A DNA stretch of 64,000 nt from Parietichytrium sp. I65-24A (GCA_012862575.1 BLSF01000003.1:372001-436000), one strand, 5' to 3'; counted from the first letter of the stretch, positions 21,461 to 31,558 are shown. Notes: generated by a model not told the origin, from the sequence alone. Program-made: numbers and translations.

Positions 21461-22759
21461 TCAGACGTACTCGCTCTCCGACGCTGTTGAGCCCGCTTCG
21501 GCTTCCAATTTATCGTGATAAGACACCACCGACTCTTGAAAGCCCTTGGCTAGCTTCAACTGCGGTGAGTGGAACGATACCGAAGCGGGCTCTGCATCTG
21601 CTGAAGGATTCCAAGAAAATGAGTTGTCGCCCGAGTCGTTGTCCTTTTTGGAGGAAGAAAGCGCACCATCTTTTGTGTCCGGCGTTTTGGGTTGCGAGCC
21701 TGTGCCAGAAGTCGTACTTGACCCACTCGCAATCGTGGTGAAGGCCAATCTTTTTCCCATGAGAGGATAGGCCATCCAGCTCACAGGAAAGAAATAGGCA
21801 TGCTTGTTCATGAGGAACGGCCACAAAGCAAACCCATAGAAAATCACGCCTTGGACTACCGCCTGCGAGAGACTTGTATTTTGGGCGTCGGCGATTGCTT
21901 TCCTCATTTGATGTATGCGTTCCGAGTGATTGATGCTCAAGCTTTTATTCAAAACCCGTAAAACCTTTCTCTTCACGAAGAATGCATGGCATCCCATTAG
22001 GGTCACCTGAATTGCTGTGCCGAGAACGACTACGTAGAAGACAGCTGTCGCGGTACTCCCGGTCCCGTCCGTGGCAATTAACGTTATGAACGGTACCCAT
22101 CCCAGGCAGGCTCCGGCGGAGCATAGGAGCATCGAGCCAATGTCGTTCACTTTGACGAGGTGCAGCGTCGCACGTTTGCCCCTTAGAATTGCAGAGAGGA
22201 GAGCCGGTTGGAAGAAGTAGAAGGCGAGGTAGAAACCCGTCTTCCCGATTGCGAAGAAAAAGGTGATCCCGAAGTCTAGCCCCACGCGCTGGTTTGGATC
22301 AATTTGCATGAGGATGCCACTCCCAATCAGGGCGGGGACACAGAATATCAGGTACATCATGCATGCCACCATTCCACGATTGTCCAGCACTGAAACCTTT
22401 TGCCCGCGCTGTCGTTTCAATTTGCTGGCCTCTTGCCATTGTCTCCACCTCAATAGTATGCGCGGCAAGCTCAAAGGCACGTAGATGAGAGTTATCAAGG
22501 TGTTTAGTCCCCAGAGAACTCGGATGGCGGCTTCGCTCATTTGGCAATCCTGTCCCTCAAAGTTGACAAGATCCGAGCGTCCTGTGAAACCTGGGTCGCA
22601 TTGGCAAGAACCGTCAATGCATTCTCCATTTTCCGAGCATACTCCGTTCGTATTCCTCACTTCGCCAAGCGGAGTATCCAGCGTGTCGCACGTGTCCTGC
22701 GCAGCCACAACTGCGAGCAGGGCCGCCAGCGTGGCCGCGGTCTTCCAAGCCTTCCACAT
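21461..22759 (-). CDS. EGF-like multi-pass membrane protein, tandem paralogue A
   Basis: 432 aa. A signal peptide (TAATLAALLAVVAAQ) precedes a short lumenal or extracellular part with six cysteines in an EGF-like pattern (CSENGECIDGSCQCDPGFTG). About seven hydrophobic segments follow, the first around IRVLWGLNTLITLIYVPLSL. A cytosolic loop with HSERIHQMRKAI lies between later segments, and a Ser/Thr-rich tail ends in SESEYV. I do not recognise the family. Its closest relative in the window is the next gene, with the same order of features and blocks such as FEGQDCQMS, ATLHLVKVNDIGS and MNKHAYF shared. An EGF module on a seven-helix body recalls adhesion receptors, but no GPCR motif is seen. 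It converges on MKS1. Confidence 0.8.
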   Translation of the reverse strand: MWKAWKTAATLAALLAVVAAQDTCDTLDTPLGEVRNTNGVCSENGECIDGSCQCDPGFTGRSDLVNFEGQDCQMSEAAIRVLWGLNTLITLIYVPLSLPRILLRWRQWQEASKLKRQRGQKVSVLDNRGMVACMMYLIFCVPALIGSGILMQIDPNQRVGLDFGITFFFAIGKTGFYLAFYFFQPALLSAILRGKRATLHLVKVNDIGSMLLCSAGACLGWVPFITLIATDGTGSTATAVFYVVVLGTAIQVTLMGCHAFFVKRKVLRVLNKSLSINHSERIHQMRKAIADAQNTSLSQAVVQGVIFYGFALWPFLMNKHAYFFPVSWMAYPLMGKRLAFTTIASGSSTTSGTGSQPKTPDTKDGALSSSKKDNDSGDNSFSWNPSADAEPASVSFHSPQLKLAKGFQESVVSYHDKLEAEAGSTASESEYV

Positions 22760-23886
22760 CTTTTGCTATGCACCACGCAATTGCACGGGTTTCGGGTCTG
22801 TGCTTCCAACATCTCCTCCGGTTGCAGACTTTCACCGACAAATGTCCCATTTCCCATTTTCCAACCTAAACGCCTAAGAGCTTGCACAGTGCACACAACA
22901 TCTTTTTTTTTTCTTTTATAATAATATCTGGAGCTAATGCTAGGTACGGGTACTTTACTCCTGCAAGTAGTGCTCGCTGCTAGCAAGTCCATTTGGTTGA
23001 GTGTGGCGTGGGAGGGTGTCGGGTGGTCTTGGCTGACTAATGAAGAGGTCTTGTTTGGGCGCAAATTGTGAACGCGAACTTTTCAGGTGTTGATTGGTTG
23101 GTAGCAGACAGAGCTGGCATTGGCGGGCAATCTGAAATCATTCCAAGTCCCGACTGGCGGGCGTTTGGCATCTCACTTTGCATCGCCGTTTACAGACTTT
23201 AAACGATACAGCACTCATACTCCCGACTATCGCCTGGCAAAACAGCTCTTGCGTTTGCGAGACCAAGATTTGTTTGCACACACGATTGCAATCGCCGGAT
23301 GTAGAATGATGCAGGTGTCAATTCTGCTCCGGAAAGCGCCACCCATCGAGTAAGCACACAAAGCACACTGCACTTTCGAGAGCGTGGGTATGTGGGATTT
23401 AGTTGTGTGCAGTAGTAGTTTCTAGTGGGGTGAGTGGCACGATGACAAGGAAAACGTTCCAAATCATACCAGGGTTGGACAGCATGTGGAGTTTCAAGAA
23501 ACGCTCATCCATCTGGGAGGGATGCCCAAAAGCAGGCGATACGTTATTTTGGAGGTTCCGGAGTCAGTAATTCATAACAGAAGCGCAAAGTCAATCAAGG
23601 GAATCTAAGTGGTGTACGTGGGCGATGCAATCAGAACGGAGGAAGGAATGCACAATGTTAGCCAACATCTTTTGGTTCGGACGAAGAATTGTGCCGGAGC
23701 TGCTTTGTGTGACAAGAGCCCTGGAAACGGAGAGCGGGAAAGTAAATGTGCAAACATCGAAAGTTACTTTTACTGTTTTCAAAATGAACAAATACATAAA
23801 AGAGTGGGGCACAACTAGATGGCTCGTGCAACAGGAACAAATTTGTGGTGGCTATGAAAACATCCTCCGCTCAAGCTCTCTAGTAG
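22760..23886. other. spacer between tandem paralogues
   Basis: About 1.1 kb holding the 5' flank of paralogue A and 3' flank of paralogue B. It has a T10 tract near 22901 and some AT-rich sequence. Short open frames on both strands lack any recognised motif. Confidence 0.5.
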
Positions 23887-25164
23887 CTAAACATACTCGT
23901 TTTCGGAGCATTGCGATCGCGCCTCCTCATCAAGTTTTTCATGATAGGAGAAGACCGACTCTTGGAAACTCTTCGCTAATTTCGTTTCCGGAGAGTGAAA
24001 AGAGGTGGAGATTGTTTGCATGCTTCCAGGATCTTTGGAGAAGGAGACCTCCTCTTTCTCTTTGCTGTTGAAAGAAGACCCCTTCGTGTGTGTGCCCGAC
24101 TTGGAAGTCGCACCACTTCCTGTTGAGACGGTAGTAAAAGCTAGTTTCTTGCCGATAAGCGGGTATGCAAGCCAGCTAATTGGGAGAAAGTATGCGTGTT
24201 TATTCATAAAGAACGGCCACAGAGCAAAGAGAAAGAATACCAGACTCTGAATCGTCGCTTGAATCAGGTTTTCATTCTGGATGGCCACCAGTGCTTTCTT
24301 TATTTTCTGCGTTCGCTCAGAATGCGTGAGGCTCAAGCTCTGGTTCAGAACACGTACGACCTTGTGCTTCACATACACGGCTTGCAGTCCGAGACAGAGC
24401 ACTTGAATTGCGGTACCGAGAACAACAAGGTAAAATACCGCGGTGGCGACGACCCCGGTGCCATCTGATGCAAATAGGGTAATGAATGGCGTCCATGACA
24501 AGGCACCGCCGAGAAAGCAAAGGATGAAGGACCCGATGTCATTGACTTTGACGAGATGCAGCGTCGATCGCTTTCCTTTAAGAATTGAAGAGAGCAGGGC
24601 AGGTTGGAAAAGCCAGACTGACAGGTAAAACCCTGTCTTCCCGATTGCGAAGAAAAAGGTGATTGCGAAGTCCAGCCCCAAGCGCTGGGTTGGTTGTACT
24701 TGCATCAGTATCCCGTTTCCGATCAGCGCGGGTACACACAGAGAAACGAAGGAAATGCACGCTAGCAAACCCCGGTTATTTTTGAACGAATATGACAGGC
24801 CTTGCTCGCTCTTGAGTAATTTTGTCTCCTGATGTTGCCTCCACCGAAGAAGAACTCGCGGCATACTCCAAGGTACATAGATAAGAGTAACAAGCGAGTT
24901 AATCCCCCATAAGATGCGAATAGCAAGCGTGCTCATCTGGCAGTCCTGGCCCTCAAAATTAATCAGATCCGAGCGTCCAGTCCAGCCCGCTTCGCACAGG
25001 CATGTCCCATTTAAGCACTCCCCGCGCCCCGAACATGGCCCGTTGATGTTCCTTACTTCCCCGAACAGCTGTGGTGCGATCTCCAGAGTCTCGCAGGTAT
25101 CCTGTGCGCTAGCCGCCGCAAACGCTGCTCCCAGCAGCGCTGCAACCTTCCACGCGGTCCTCAT
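23887..25164 (-). CDS. EGF-like multi-pass membrane protein, tandem paralogue B
   Basis: 425 aa from the ATG coding MRTAWKVAALL; the upstream in-frame extension reads into leader sequence without signal-peptide character. Features mirror paralogue A: signal peptide ending ASAQDTC, EGF-like module CSGRGECLNGTCLCEAGWTG, FEGQDCQMS, about seven membrane helices, and a Ser/Lys-rich tail ending SENEYV. The insert EIAPQLFGEVRN is slightly longer than in A. The pair arose by tandem duplication in the same orientation. Divergence is greatest in the cytosolic tails, while helices and the MNKHAYF..ISWLAYPL block are held, which suggests both genes are functional. The function is unknown. Confidence 0.8.
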   Translation of the reverse strand: MRTAWKVAALLGAAFAAASAQDTCETLEIAPQLFGEVRNINGPCSGRGECLNGTCLCEAGWTGRSDLINFEGQDCQMSTLAIRILWGINSLVTLIYVPWSMPRVLLRWRQHQETKLLKSEQGLSYSFKNNRGLLACISFVSLCVPALIGNGILMQVQPTQRLGLDFAITFFFAIGKTGFYLSVWLFQPALLSSILKGKRSTLHLVKVNDIGSFILCFLGGALSWTPFITLFASDGTGVVATAVFYLVVLGTAIQVLCLGLQAVYVKHKVVRVLNQSLSLTHSERTQKIKKALVAIQNENLIQATIQSLVFFLFALWPFFMNKHAYFLPISWLAYPLIGKKLAFTTVSTGSGATSKSGTHTKGSSFNSKEKEEVSFSKDPGSMQTISTSFHSPETKLAKSFQESVFSYHEKLDEEARSQCSENEYV

Positions 25165-25291
25165 CTTTGCCGCTTCGCGCTCCCAACCAGGCCAGATCGA
25201 GCCCTGATGTTCTCTGCCGTGCTCTTCAACACACCACAAGGGAACTGCAGTCTTTCCTGACGTTCTTGCTCCGGTCCACGATTGGCAGTCT

Positions 25292-25420
25292 GCTCTCTCT
25301 CTCTCTATCTATCTATCTCTCTCTCTCTCTCCCTCGCCCTCTATTTGTGCACTAGCTAGCTACTAGTACGTGTGTGTATCTCTCTCTCTCTCTCTCTCTT
25401 TTTTTTTCTCTCTCTGTGTG
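25292..25420. repeat. CT-rich microsatellite cluster
   Basis: CT runs with short CTAT interruptions at about 25292-25336 and a second CT run plus a T9 tract and GT run at about 25378-25425. Located upstream of paralogue B. Confidence 0.85.
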
Positions 25421-25630
25421 TGTCAATCTATCTAACTTAGTACTTATCCCTATTTCTATTTCTCCAAAGTAAAAATGAATGTTGGGCGAGCTGTGTGTGA
25501 GCTTGGTGGGTGCTTGCTTTTCCTAAGCCCGACTGCTTATAGGTGAATAACGAATACTCTACTACCTGGCGTACACAAAAGTGCGAGGCTGAACGCTGGC
25601 TGATTGAAGGTGAGAGATAAGCGTGCTACA

Positions 25631-25656
25631 GATAGATAGATAGATAGATAGATAGA
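25631..25656. repeat. (GATA)n microsatellite
   Basis: Six tandem GATA units. Simple repeat. Confidence 0.9.
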
Positions 25657-25675
25657 TGGAGGGATCTCCTTGTGT

Positions 25676-25705
25676 CTCTGCTCTGCTCTGCTCTGCTCTG
25701 CTCTG
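25676..25705. repeat. (CTCTG)6 pentanucleotide repeat
   Basis: Six tandem CTCTG units just after the GATA array. Confidence 0.9.
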
Positions 25706-26102
25706 ACGGCGGGATAATTTACAGAACAATTAAAACGCTCTTGAGCTTGTTAAGCTGCGAAACTCTGCTTCCTGAGAGGCTCTCTCGCACTGTTACTGGG
25801 CACAATCTCTACCTTTTTTGGAGTTGAAGTGCTTTCAACCTCTTCATACACATTCCCTACACACTCGCCCTCTTCCAATCCAATGATTTTAAAAAAGTTA
25901 CCACTCGCCCTCTCTCTCTCTCACTCTCTCTCTGCCAAAAGGGTGGTGGCCCCACGCTACGCAGTCATTATTTCCTTGTAGTACGGATACTCTATCGGAG
26001 GTGCACAACCTTCGGGATCCTAGGCTACAGCTGCACTCTCGGACCAACCCTGATGCTCAAACAAACTGCCAAACGAACGATTTAGAGTAGTGCCACGAAT
26101 AA

Positions 26103-26148
26103 GCACCCCACCTTCCGATAGGGTTTGTTTACGCACTCACTTCGTGGC
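26103..26148 (-). repeat. dispersed repeat shared with the piggyBac-type element 3' flank
   Basis: The reverse complement of this 46-bp block matches 58189-58232, 176 bp downstream of the transposase stop. About 43 positions agree, including a perfect run around GTAAACAAACCCTATCGGAA. In this copy the block is bracketed by an 8-bp inverted repeat (GCCACGAA at 26092-26099, TTCGTGGC at 26141-26148). The likely explanation is a remnant of the same transposon family. Confidence 0.6.
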
Positions 26149-26520
26149 TTCACTTTCTTCACTTACGAATAAGATGTGGGAGTAGTCGTGTAACTTTGGA
26201 GCTGGAAAGGAAAGAAGAAAAGAAGGAGCGTAACAGTCTTCTGCGAGACGCCTTCTTTCTGACTGTTGAGGAGGGAAGACGTGTGAGGGAGAAAGAAAGA
26301 CTCACTCACCCAGAGTCAATTGACTGTATGCCCTTTTCTCCAAGGCATCCTGCTTAGATAAAAAACAATTTCACATCTTGAGTTGATCAAACTTCACACT
26401 CTCAACACTCCCCGAAGAATTGCTCTTCAGCACCTTACCAGTTCTACAGCGATATAGTAGCGCACACCTTCGCTGGCGAAAGAACGCCGTTCTTGTAACT
26501 ATTGATTGCGGGGTAGGGTC

Positions 26521-26553
26521 ATGTCAAGAATTGGCTTCGTAGGACTTGGGATG
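26521..26553 (+). pseudogene. N-terminal fragment of a 3-hydroxyisobutyrate-dehydrogenase-like protein
   Basis: An ATG opens MSRIGFVGLGMV, which is the dinucleotide-binding start (GxGxxG region) of the 6-phosphogluconate/3-hydroxyisobutyrate dehydrogenase superfamily, with the start codon where the family has it. The match stops after about 11 residues. No later motif of the family (such as DAPVSGG) is visible in the 1.7 kb downstream. It may be a truncated gene copy, or a chance match. A first exon with distant later exons is unlikely, because the candidate donor GTGCGG does not fit the donors of this genome. Confidence 0.3.
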
Positions 26554-26794
26554 GTGCGGTACTCACTGTCAGTACTAGGTACTAGTAATCCCAACTGTGA
26601 CTTCTGAACTGACCGAACAAGTTGTGGACCGCGAAACCGACGGTACTAGTGCTGAGTAGAACACATCCAGTCGAGGAAAAGTAAATTTATCGGTCTCAGT
26701 ATCCCCTGACGGGTGAGACGAGACATGCGAAGAATGAGATGTGCACTAAGGCACATATGAAATAATAGTTCGATAGGATAATAAATGCCTAGTC

Positions 26795-26822
26795 CTGGCG
26801 CTGACAGTGAGAACAGCGCCAG
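26795..26822. other. perfect 9-bp inverted repeat
   Basis: CTGGCGCTG and CAGCGCCAG are separated by 10 nt in noncoding DNA. No role is known. Confidence 0.6.
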
Positions 26823-28153
26823 AAGTCCTACAAGGTTCATTCGAAGTTGGCGTCTGATACGCAATGACCAAAAGCGAGTCATAAGCTGTCATAGCCGGCC
26901 ATGACTCATCGCAAGTTGGCCCAATGACGGAAAACCTGTTCACTCTATTAGCTCTAGCTAGCTAGTAGCAGCATCCTTTCGTCTGGCCAGGTCATGCCAG
27001 GTCTCTTGCCAAGGCGTGAAACAGTCGGAGCACGTCCACCCGACTAGTTGGTCAGGCAGGCGGTACAGTCGGTCGGTACTCACAGTACTAGAACAGTTTC
27101 ACCAAACGTATTTTCGACGCCGAACACAAACTGCGATCACTGAATGGATTTCGCGTTGACAGTGAAAAAGTATGCAAAACCAAGAACGTTTGAGAACCCT
27201 GGGTTGAGTTTGGAAGTTGAAAATAAGCCAGGTCAAAGTTTTGAACCCGTGAGTGAATACACTACCGGAAAGAATTAGATACGATTAATACACACATTCA
27301 GGACTACCCTATGAGAACTCCGGACAAGATCTGGAAGTCCTACAATATCCCATATTCTGCGATTAAGACAAACAATAATTAGTAGTATATATATCCGCGG
27401 CGTTTGGCTTGAGTTGCGGAGTTCGCTGCGAGTGAAAAGAGGGAAAACAATTTGAACGTGTACGTAGTACAAACTCATTTTCGCACCAATTGAGACATAT
27501 TTCAAGCGTTGTCAAAAATTCGAGTTGCAGATGCTGCCGAAAAAGAGTTTGTGTGCTCCGTCCGCCCTAGTCAAGGGATTGCGCGCCAACAGCGACGTGA
27601 GGTCTTGAATCTTTCAACGTCACGGCACAGCGAGTCGCTGATCGATTAGCAACCGGCTCTGGTCAGCCGAAAGTAGCAAACGTGGAACACAACAAGCGTG
27701 TCCACTAATCCACAGCGCTCGGGAACTGAATCGCCAAAGTGATTTCACAGACAAGAATTCGCGGGTCAAGAGGGTCAAGAACATCGCACGTATCTTTGAA
27801 ATGAAACTGTCAACCAAGAGCTAGGTATCGGTCCATGGACAATTCCTTGATCCTGGTTACTACGTGCAAGTCGAGCCACTATGTGACAGTTCCAGCGGGA
27901 GGCGAACGACAGTGAGCAGCTGTGTAACCCCTTCTATAGTGGGGTGACTATGTGAAGGGAGCGTACTTGTGCATTGCACATCCAACTGCACCGTTTACTC
28001 TGATAAATAGAGGTGGAAAGTAGGCCTATGGAATGATAAAATCGACTGCTGAATAAAAGGGGTTTTCTACACAATAGGAGGAGACTTTTCTTCGGGTCGT
28101 TCGCAAAATCCGATGGCCGTGACTCCTGAAAGGGCCAAAGGTTTCATAGAAAG

Positions 28154-28192
28154 AGCAAGTGCAAGTGTAAGTGCAAGTGCAAGTGCAAGTGC
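28154..28192. repeat. (GCAAGT)n hexanucleotide array
   Basis: Six tandem hexamers with one base change, 80 bp past the FabI stop. Simple repeat. Confidence 0.85.
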
Positions 28193-28275
28193 ACACGATT
28201 TCTTCTTTTCCCGCTACTTCATCGACTCTTTCAATTGAATCAGAATAACAACTCAAATCTCGCAGCACAAACTTC

Positions 28276-29165
28276 TCAACGGGTGATACTGTATCCGCAA
28301 TCCACGACGAGGGTTTGCCCGGTCACGCTCCGTGAGTGATTACTAGCCAAGAACGAGGCCATCTCGCCGACATCGTCAGGTTGTAGGGGTCCTTTAAGCG
28401 GGCTTTGCAACTCAGCTGTTTTTCTCAGAAAAGTAAAGTTTGGTATGCCACGTGCCGCAAGAGTGTTCAACGGTCCAGCACTAATAGCATTCACTCGAAT
28501 GTTTTGCGGGCCAAGCTCGCTGGCCATATATCTTGCACAGGATTCTAGAGCGCCTTTGGCAGGGCCCATTATGTTGTATCCTGGAACTACGCGCGCAGAG
28601 CCATCGAATGTGAGTGTCATCAAGCTACTAGGCTCTTCGAGCTCCATGGCGCCCTGAGCCAACATTCCGGAGAATTCCCTGCTCAGAGCGATGAAACTGT
28701 ACACGCTCGTCTCCATTGTAGCCAAAAACTCTTGTCGCCCAGTGTGCAAAAACGGGCCTCCAATTGCGTGTTGCGTTCCGTCGCCATGCAAGCATTCGCG
28801 CGGAGCATATGCCACTGCATGGCACAGCATACCTAGCTGGTTTTGAGACCAATCGCTCACCTCCTTACGGCATCGAGCTATACTGGAATCGTCGTTCGCC
28901 TCACACTGAACCAGCAGCACGCGATCTTCCCCAACCTCTTCGTCCTTGACAAGCTTTTCCAGCCCGCTTTTGAACCTGTCGCTCTGGTACGCAATCGCAA
29001 CCTAGACATCGCGGGTCCAATCAGCTCCTTCCCACCTTTATGCCAAACACTCAAGACAAGACAACTTACCTTCGCGCCGTTTCGCAGGAAGCTCCGAGCC
29101 ACCGCCCATCCAATCGATCTACCGTTCGAAACGCCCACCACAAGTCCAGTCTTTCCCGCCAGCAT
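28276..29165 (-). CDS. fabI: enoyl-[acyl-carrier-protein] reductase, FabI type (two exons)
   Basis: Exon 1 is 29070-29165 and exon 2 is 28276-29001. The 68-bp intron has GTAAGT and GTCTAG borders, phase 0. The product is 273 aa, normal for FabI. FabI performs the last, NADH-dependent reduction of each type II fatty-acid elongation cycle. Seen are the Rossmann start GVSNGRSIGWAVA, the catalytic Tyr and Lys in GYNIMGPAK (spacing YxxxxxxK), and the family block SAGPLNTLAARGI. The second tyrosine of bacterial FabI, ten residues before the catalytic one, is Phe here (MTLTFDG). No transit peptide is seen from this ATG, so the compartment (mitochondrion, plastid, cytosol) is open; an upstream targeting exon cannot be excluded. 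Confidence 0.92.
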
Positions 29166-29907
29166 CTTGTGCGCTTAATTTAAAAACTAGTCAAGCCGCC
29201 CTCCCTTTTCTCTTTCCTGTTCTCCTCTTTCCCGCTCTGTCACGAGGGCGGGCCTTCACGATCGCCTGTCTTTCCTTCTCCTCACTGACTGCGGCGAGAG
29301 AGGTACAGTACTAGGGTACTCGCGTACTGTACTCGCCCACAAGTACGAGTATCATAAACAGAGTCTACAAGATATAATTATGAGCTAGTGGAAAACCTGA
29401 CGCACTTATCGTACCTCTCCAGTGAATACATTCCTATCGAACATAAGTACCAGTAACCAACCTTTTCTCGAACTTGACATCGCAGAACCATACTATTAGT
29501 TGTACCATATTATTGTATCTAATCAATTGTGCATCTCATAATGATATTAACGCCGTACTTAATAGTGTCGTAGGCAATTCCTGGCTCCCGACCACAGGCT
29601 CTACTAGCTCGCGGGGATAGCGATGCACTAGCGAGCCATAGGACCTCCAAGTAATTGTATCGACAGCGAGTAAATAACACAGCGAGTACGTAGAGTCCAT
29701 GAGTACAGCAAGAGCAGTGAGAGTTTGTGAGAGGTCCGAGAAAAAGAGAAAGGTACTCGGTGAGGACAGGAGGAGCCAGAGGGACGGCAAGAGGAAGTCT
29801 AACCAAAGGAGCAGGAGGGCAATAAAGGGAAGTAGACAGGTGGAGGTGTCAGACACAAGTCGTATTTGTTAGTCAAGGAGGCGGATCGAGGTTGTAACCG
29901 GGGTGGC
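29166..29907. other. divergent promoter region of FabI and zinc transporter
   Basis: 742 bp. It contains a dense cluster of GTAC-centred motifs at 29303-29347 (AGTACT, GGTACT, GTACTGTACT, AGTACG). It also holds AT-rich sequence with TATAAT/ATTATTG near 29490-29520. No gene is recognised; low-complexity frames occur in both directions. Confidence 0.5.
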
Positions 29908-31458
29908 ATGGCTGTAGCGCTGCTATTTCGCGCTGGTAGCGCGACAAAGGTCGCATCCCGGGCTTTGCCGTTGGCCGCACGTGGGTGTGGCGCTCGCCCG
30001 CATTTTGATAATGCGGGGTTGCGGCGCAGGTCGGTCGGGGCAGGTTTCGTGCGGGCGAGAGATATGCACGTCGGTCACGGCAAGGAGCACGGCGAGATCG
30101 ATTGGAGCGCGCCGAATGTGGATGCGATCTCGCCGCAGGATAGAGAAAAGCAGGAGCGCATCACCTGGGTTGGACTTTGGAGCAACGTGGGTCTGTCCGC
30201 GATCAAGCTCTTTGTTGGGGTGGAGTCCGGGTCTGTATCACTCGTGGCGGACGCGTTTCACTCCGCCAGCGATCTTTGCGGAGACTTTGTTGCCTTAGCA
30301 GCTCTCAATCTAGCAAAAAGACCGCCAGACGAGGTCCATCCGTTTGGGTACGGCCACTACGAATCGCTCGGCACTCTGCTCGTGTCCGCGATGCTGGTGG
30401 TGGGTGGTGGTGGCATTGGGTACCATGCCTTCCAGCAGCTATTCACGGTGGCCGAGAGTGGCGGAGAAGGACTCATCCAGATGTACCCTGCGGCCCTTGG
30501 GATCATCGCCGTCTCCGTCGGCGTGAAGGAGTGGCTGTACCGCGTGACCGTCGATATAGGCAACAAGACCAGGTCTCCCGTCCTTGTCGCCAATGCCTGG
30601 CATCATCGAACAGACGCTTTTTCTTCATTTGTGGCACTGATTGGAATTGCTGGTGCAGGACTTGGAATGCCATACTTGGATCCGGTCGCGGGCCTACTGG
30701 TTTCGGGTATGGTTCTCAAGGCTGGTGCTGATGTTGGCTGGGAAGCTGTTCAAGACCTCACGGATCGCCGCCGGGACTCTGACGGAACATTGGTGCGTGG
30801 GGTGTATAAAATCGCCCGCGAATTGTCCCAGCAGGACGGGTCCGGAATCATAGACGTCCACGAGGTGCGTCTTCGTCGCCTCGGCCACTACGTGCTGCTC
30901 GACTTTCACTTGCGTGTGGACCCTACTCTTAGTGTAACAGGCGGGTATTTCGAGAAGAACCGCATTAAGCGCAAAATTTACCGCGCGTTCCCTGCGGTGA
31001 GCGAGATTTTCGTACACGTGCAGGCGCACCCTTCCCGGACGCAGCCGTACACAAGCAGCAACTTTGACCTGCAAGACTCCAAGTACAGCATCAAATCGCG
31101 ACGTATGAGCGGGCTCGGCAAGGAGCTCGTGTCCCAACCCGAGGCCCACAATCCCGCGCGCGATCCGGCCCGGTCCACGCGGTCACCATTCATGATCCAG
31201 CAGGACGTAGCTCTGGCCGTGGAGCGCTGCATGGAGCTGGACACCACCGTGCTGGGCCTGTCCCACTCGCTCGTCCATTACAACATCGCCGACGTCCCGC
31301 ACCCCGTCGTCAATGTGGAGGTCAACCTGCGCATGAACAAGGACATCACGCTGCGCCGCGCCGACAAAGCCGCCAGCCTCGTCCGCGAGCACATCCTGCG
31401 TCTGCCCGACGTGGACATGGTCGACATTCACGTTGAGCTCCTCGACAACTCCAACTAG
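29908..31458 (+). CDS. cation diffusion facilitator zinc transporter, probably mitochondrial
   Basis: 516 aa from the first ATG (MAVALLFRAGSATKVASRAL). The Arg/Ala-rich, acid-free first 60 residues look like a mitochondrial presequence (inference). The CDF core has six helices with the two metal-site motifs: HSASD in TM2 (ADAFHSASDLCGD) and HHRTD in TM5 (NAWHHRTDAFSS), both HxxxD, the zinc-type pattern. KRPPDEVHPFGYGHYE after TM2 is the usual CDF loop. A cytoplasmic-type C-terminal domain continues to about residue 380 (RAFPAVSEIFVHVQAHP). A second copy-like segment, VEVNLRMNKDITLRRADK, ends the protein. The role is proton-coupled zinc (or iron/manganese) export. Closest by look to the plant MTP6 / SLC30A9 side of the family. 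Confidence 0.9.
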   Translation: MAVALLFRAGSATKVASRALPLAARGCGARPHFDNAGLRRRSVGAGFVRARDMHVGHGKEHGEIDWSAPNVDAISPQDREKQERITWVGLWSNVGLSAIKLFVGVESGSVSLVADAFHSASDLCGDFVALAALNLAKRPPDEVHPFGYGHYESLGTLLVSAMLVVGGGGIGYHAFQQLFTVAESGGEGLIQMYPAALGIIAVSVGVKEWLYRVTVDIGNKTRSPVLVANAWHHRTDAFSSFVALIGIAGAGLGMPYLDPVAGLLVSGMVLKAGADVGWEAVQDLTDRRRDSDGTLVRGVYKIARELSQQDGSGIIDVHEVRLRRLGHYVLLDFHLRVDPTLSVTGGYFEKNRIKRKIYRAFPAVSEIFVHVQAHPSRTQPYTSSNFDLQDSKYSIKSRRMSGLGKELVSQPEAHNPARDPARSTRSPFMIQQDVALAVERCMELDTTVLGLSHSLVHYNIADVPHPVVNVEVNLRMNKDITLRRADKAASLVREHILRLPDVDMVDIHVELLDNSN

Positions 31459-31558
31459 CCCGCTCTCCCACCTCTCGAACCGTCTTCATCGCGACGCCTG
31501 CCTTTCCGGAGCGTCTCCGCGCCTCTCCCTTCACACGTCTACGTCCATCTGCCACCAA

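Larger units (their letters stand above)
25165..28275. other. gene-poor, repeat-rich spacer
   Basis: This 3.1-kb stretch has no convincing intact gene. It holds microsatellites, a 46-bp repeat shared with the transposon 3' flank (26103-26148), a short dehydrogenase-like N-terminus (26521-26553), several AGTACT/GGTACT clusters (26558-26583 and 27075-27089), a perfect 9-bp hairpin (26795-26822) and a GCAAGT hexamer array. It looks like old, decayed insertion DNA. Confidence 0.5.
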
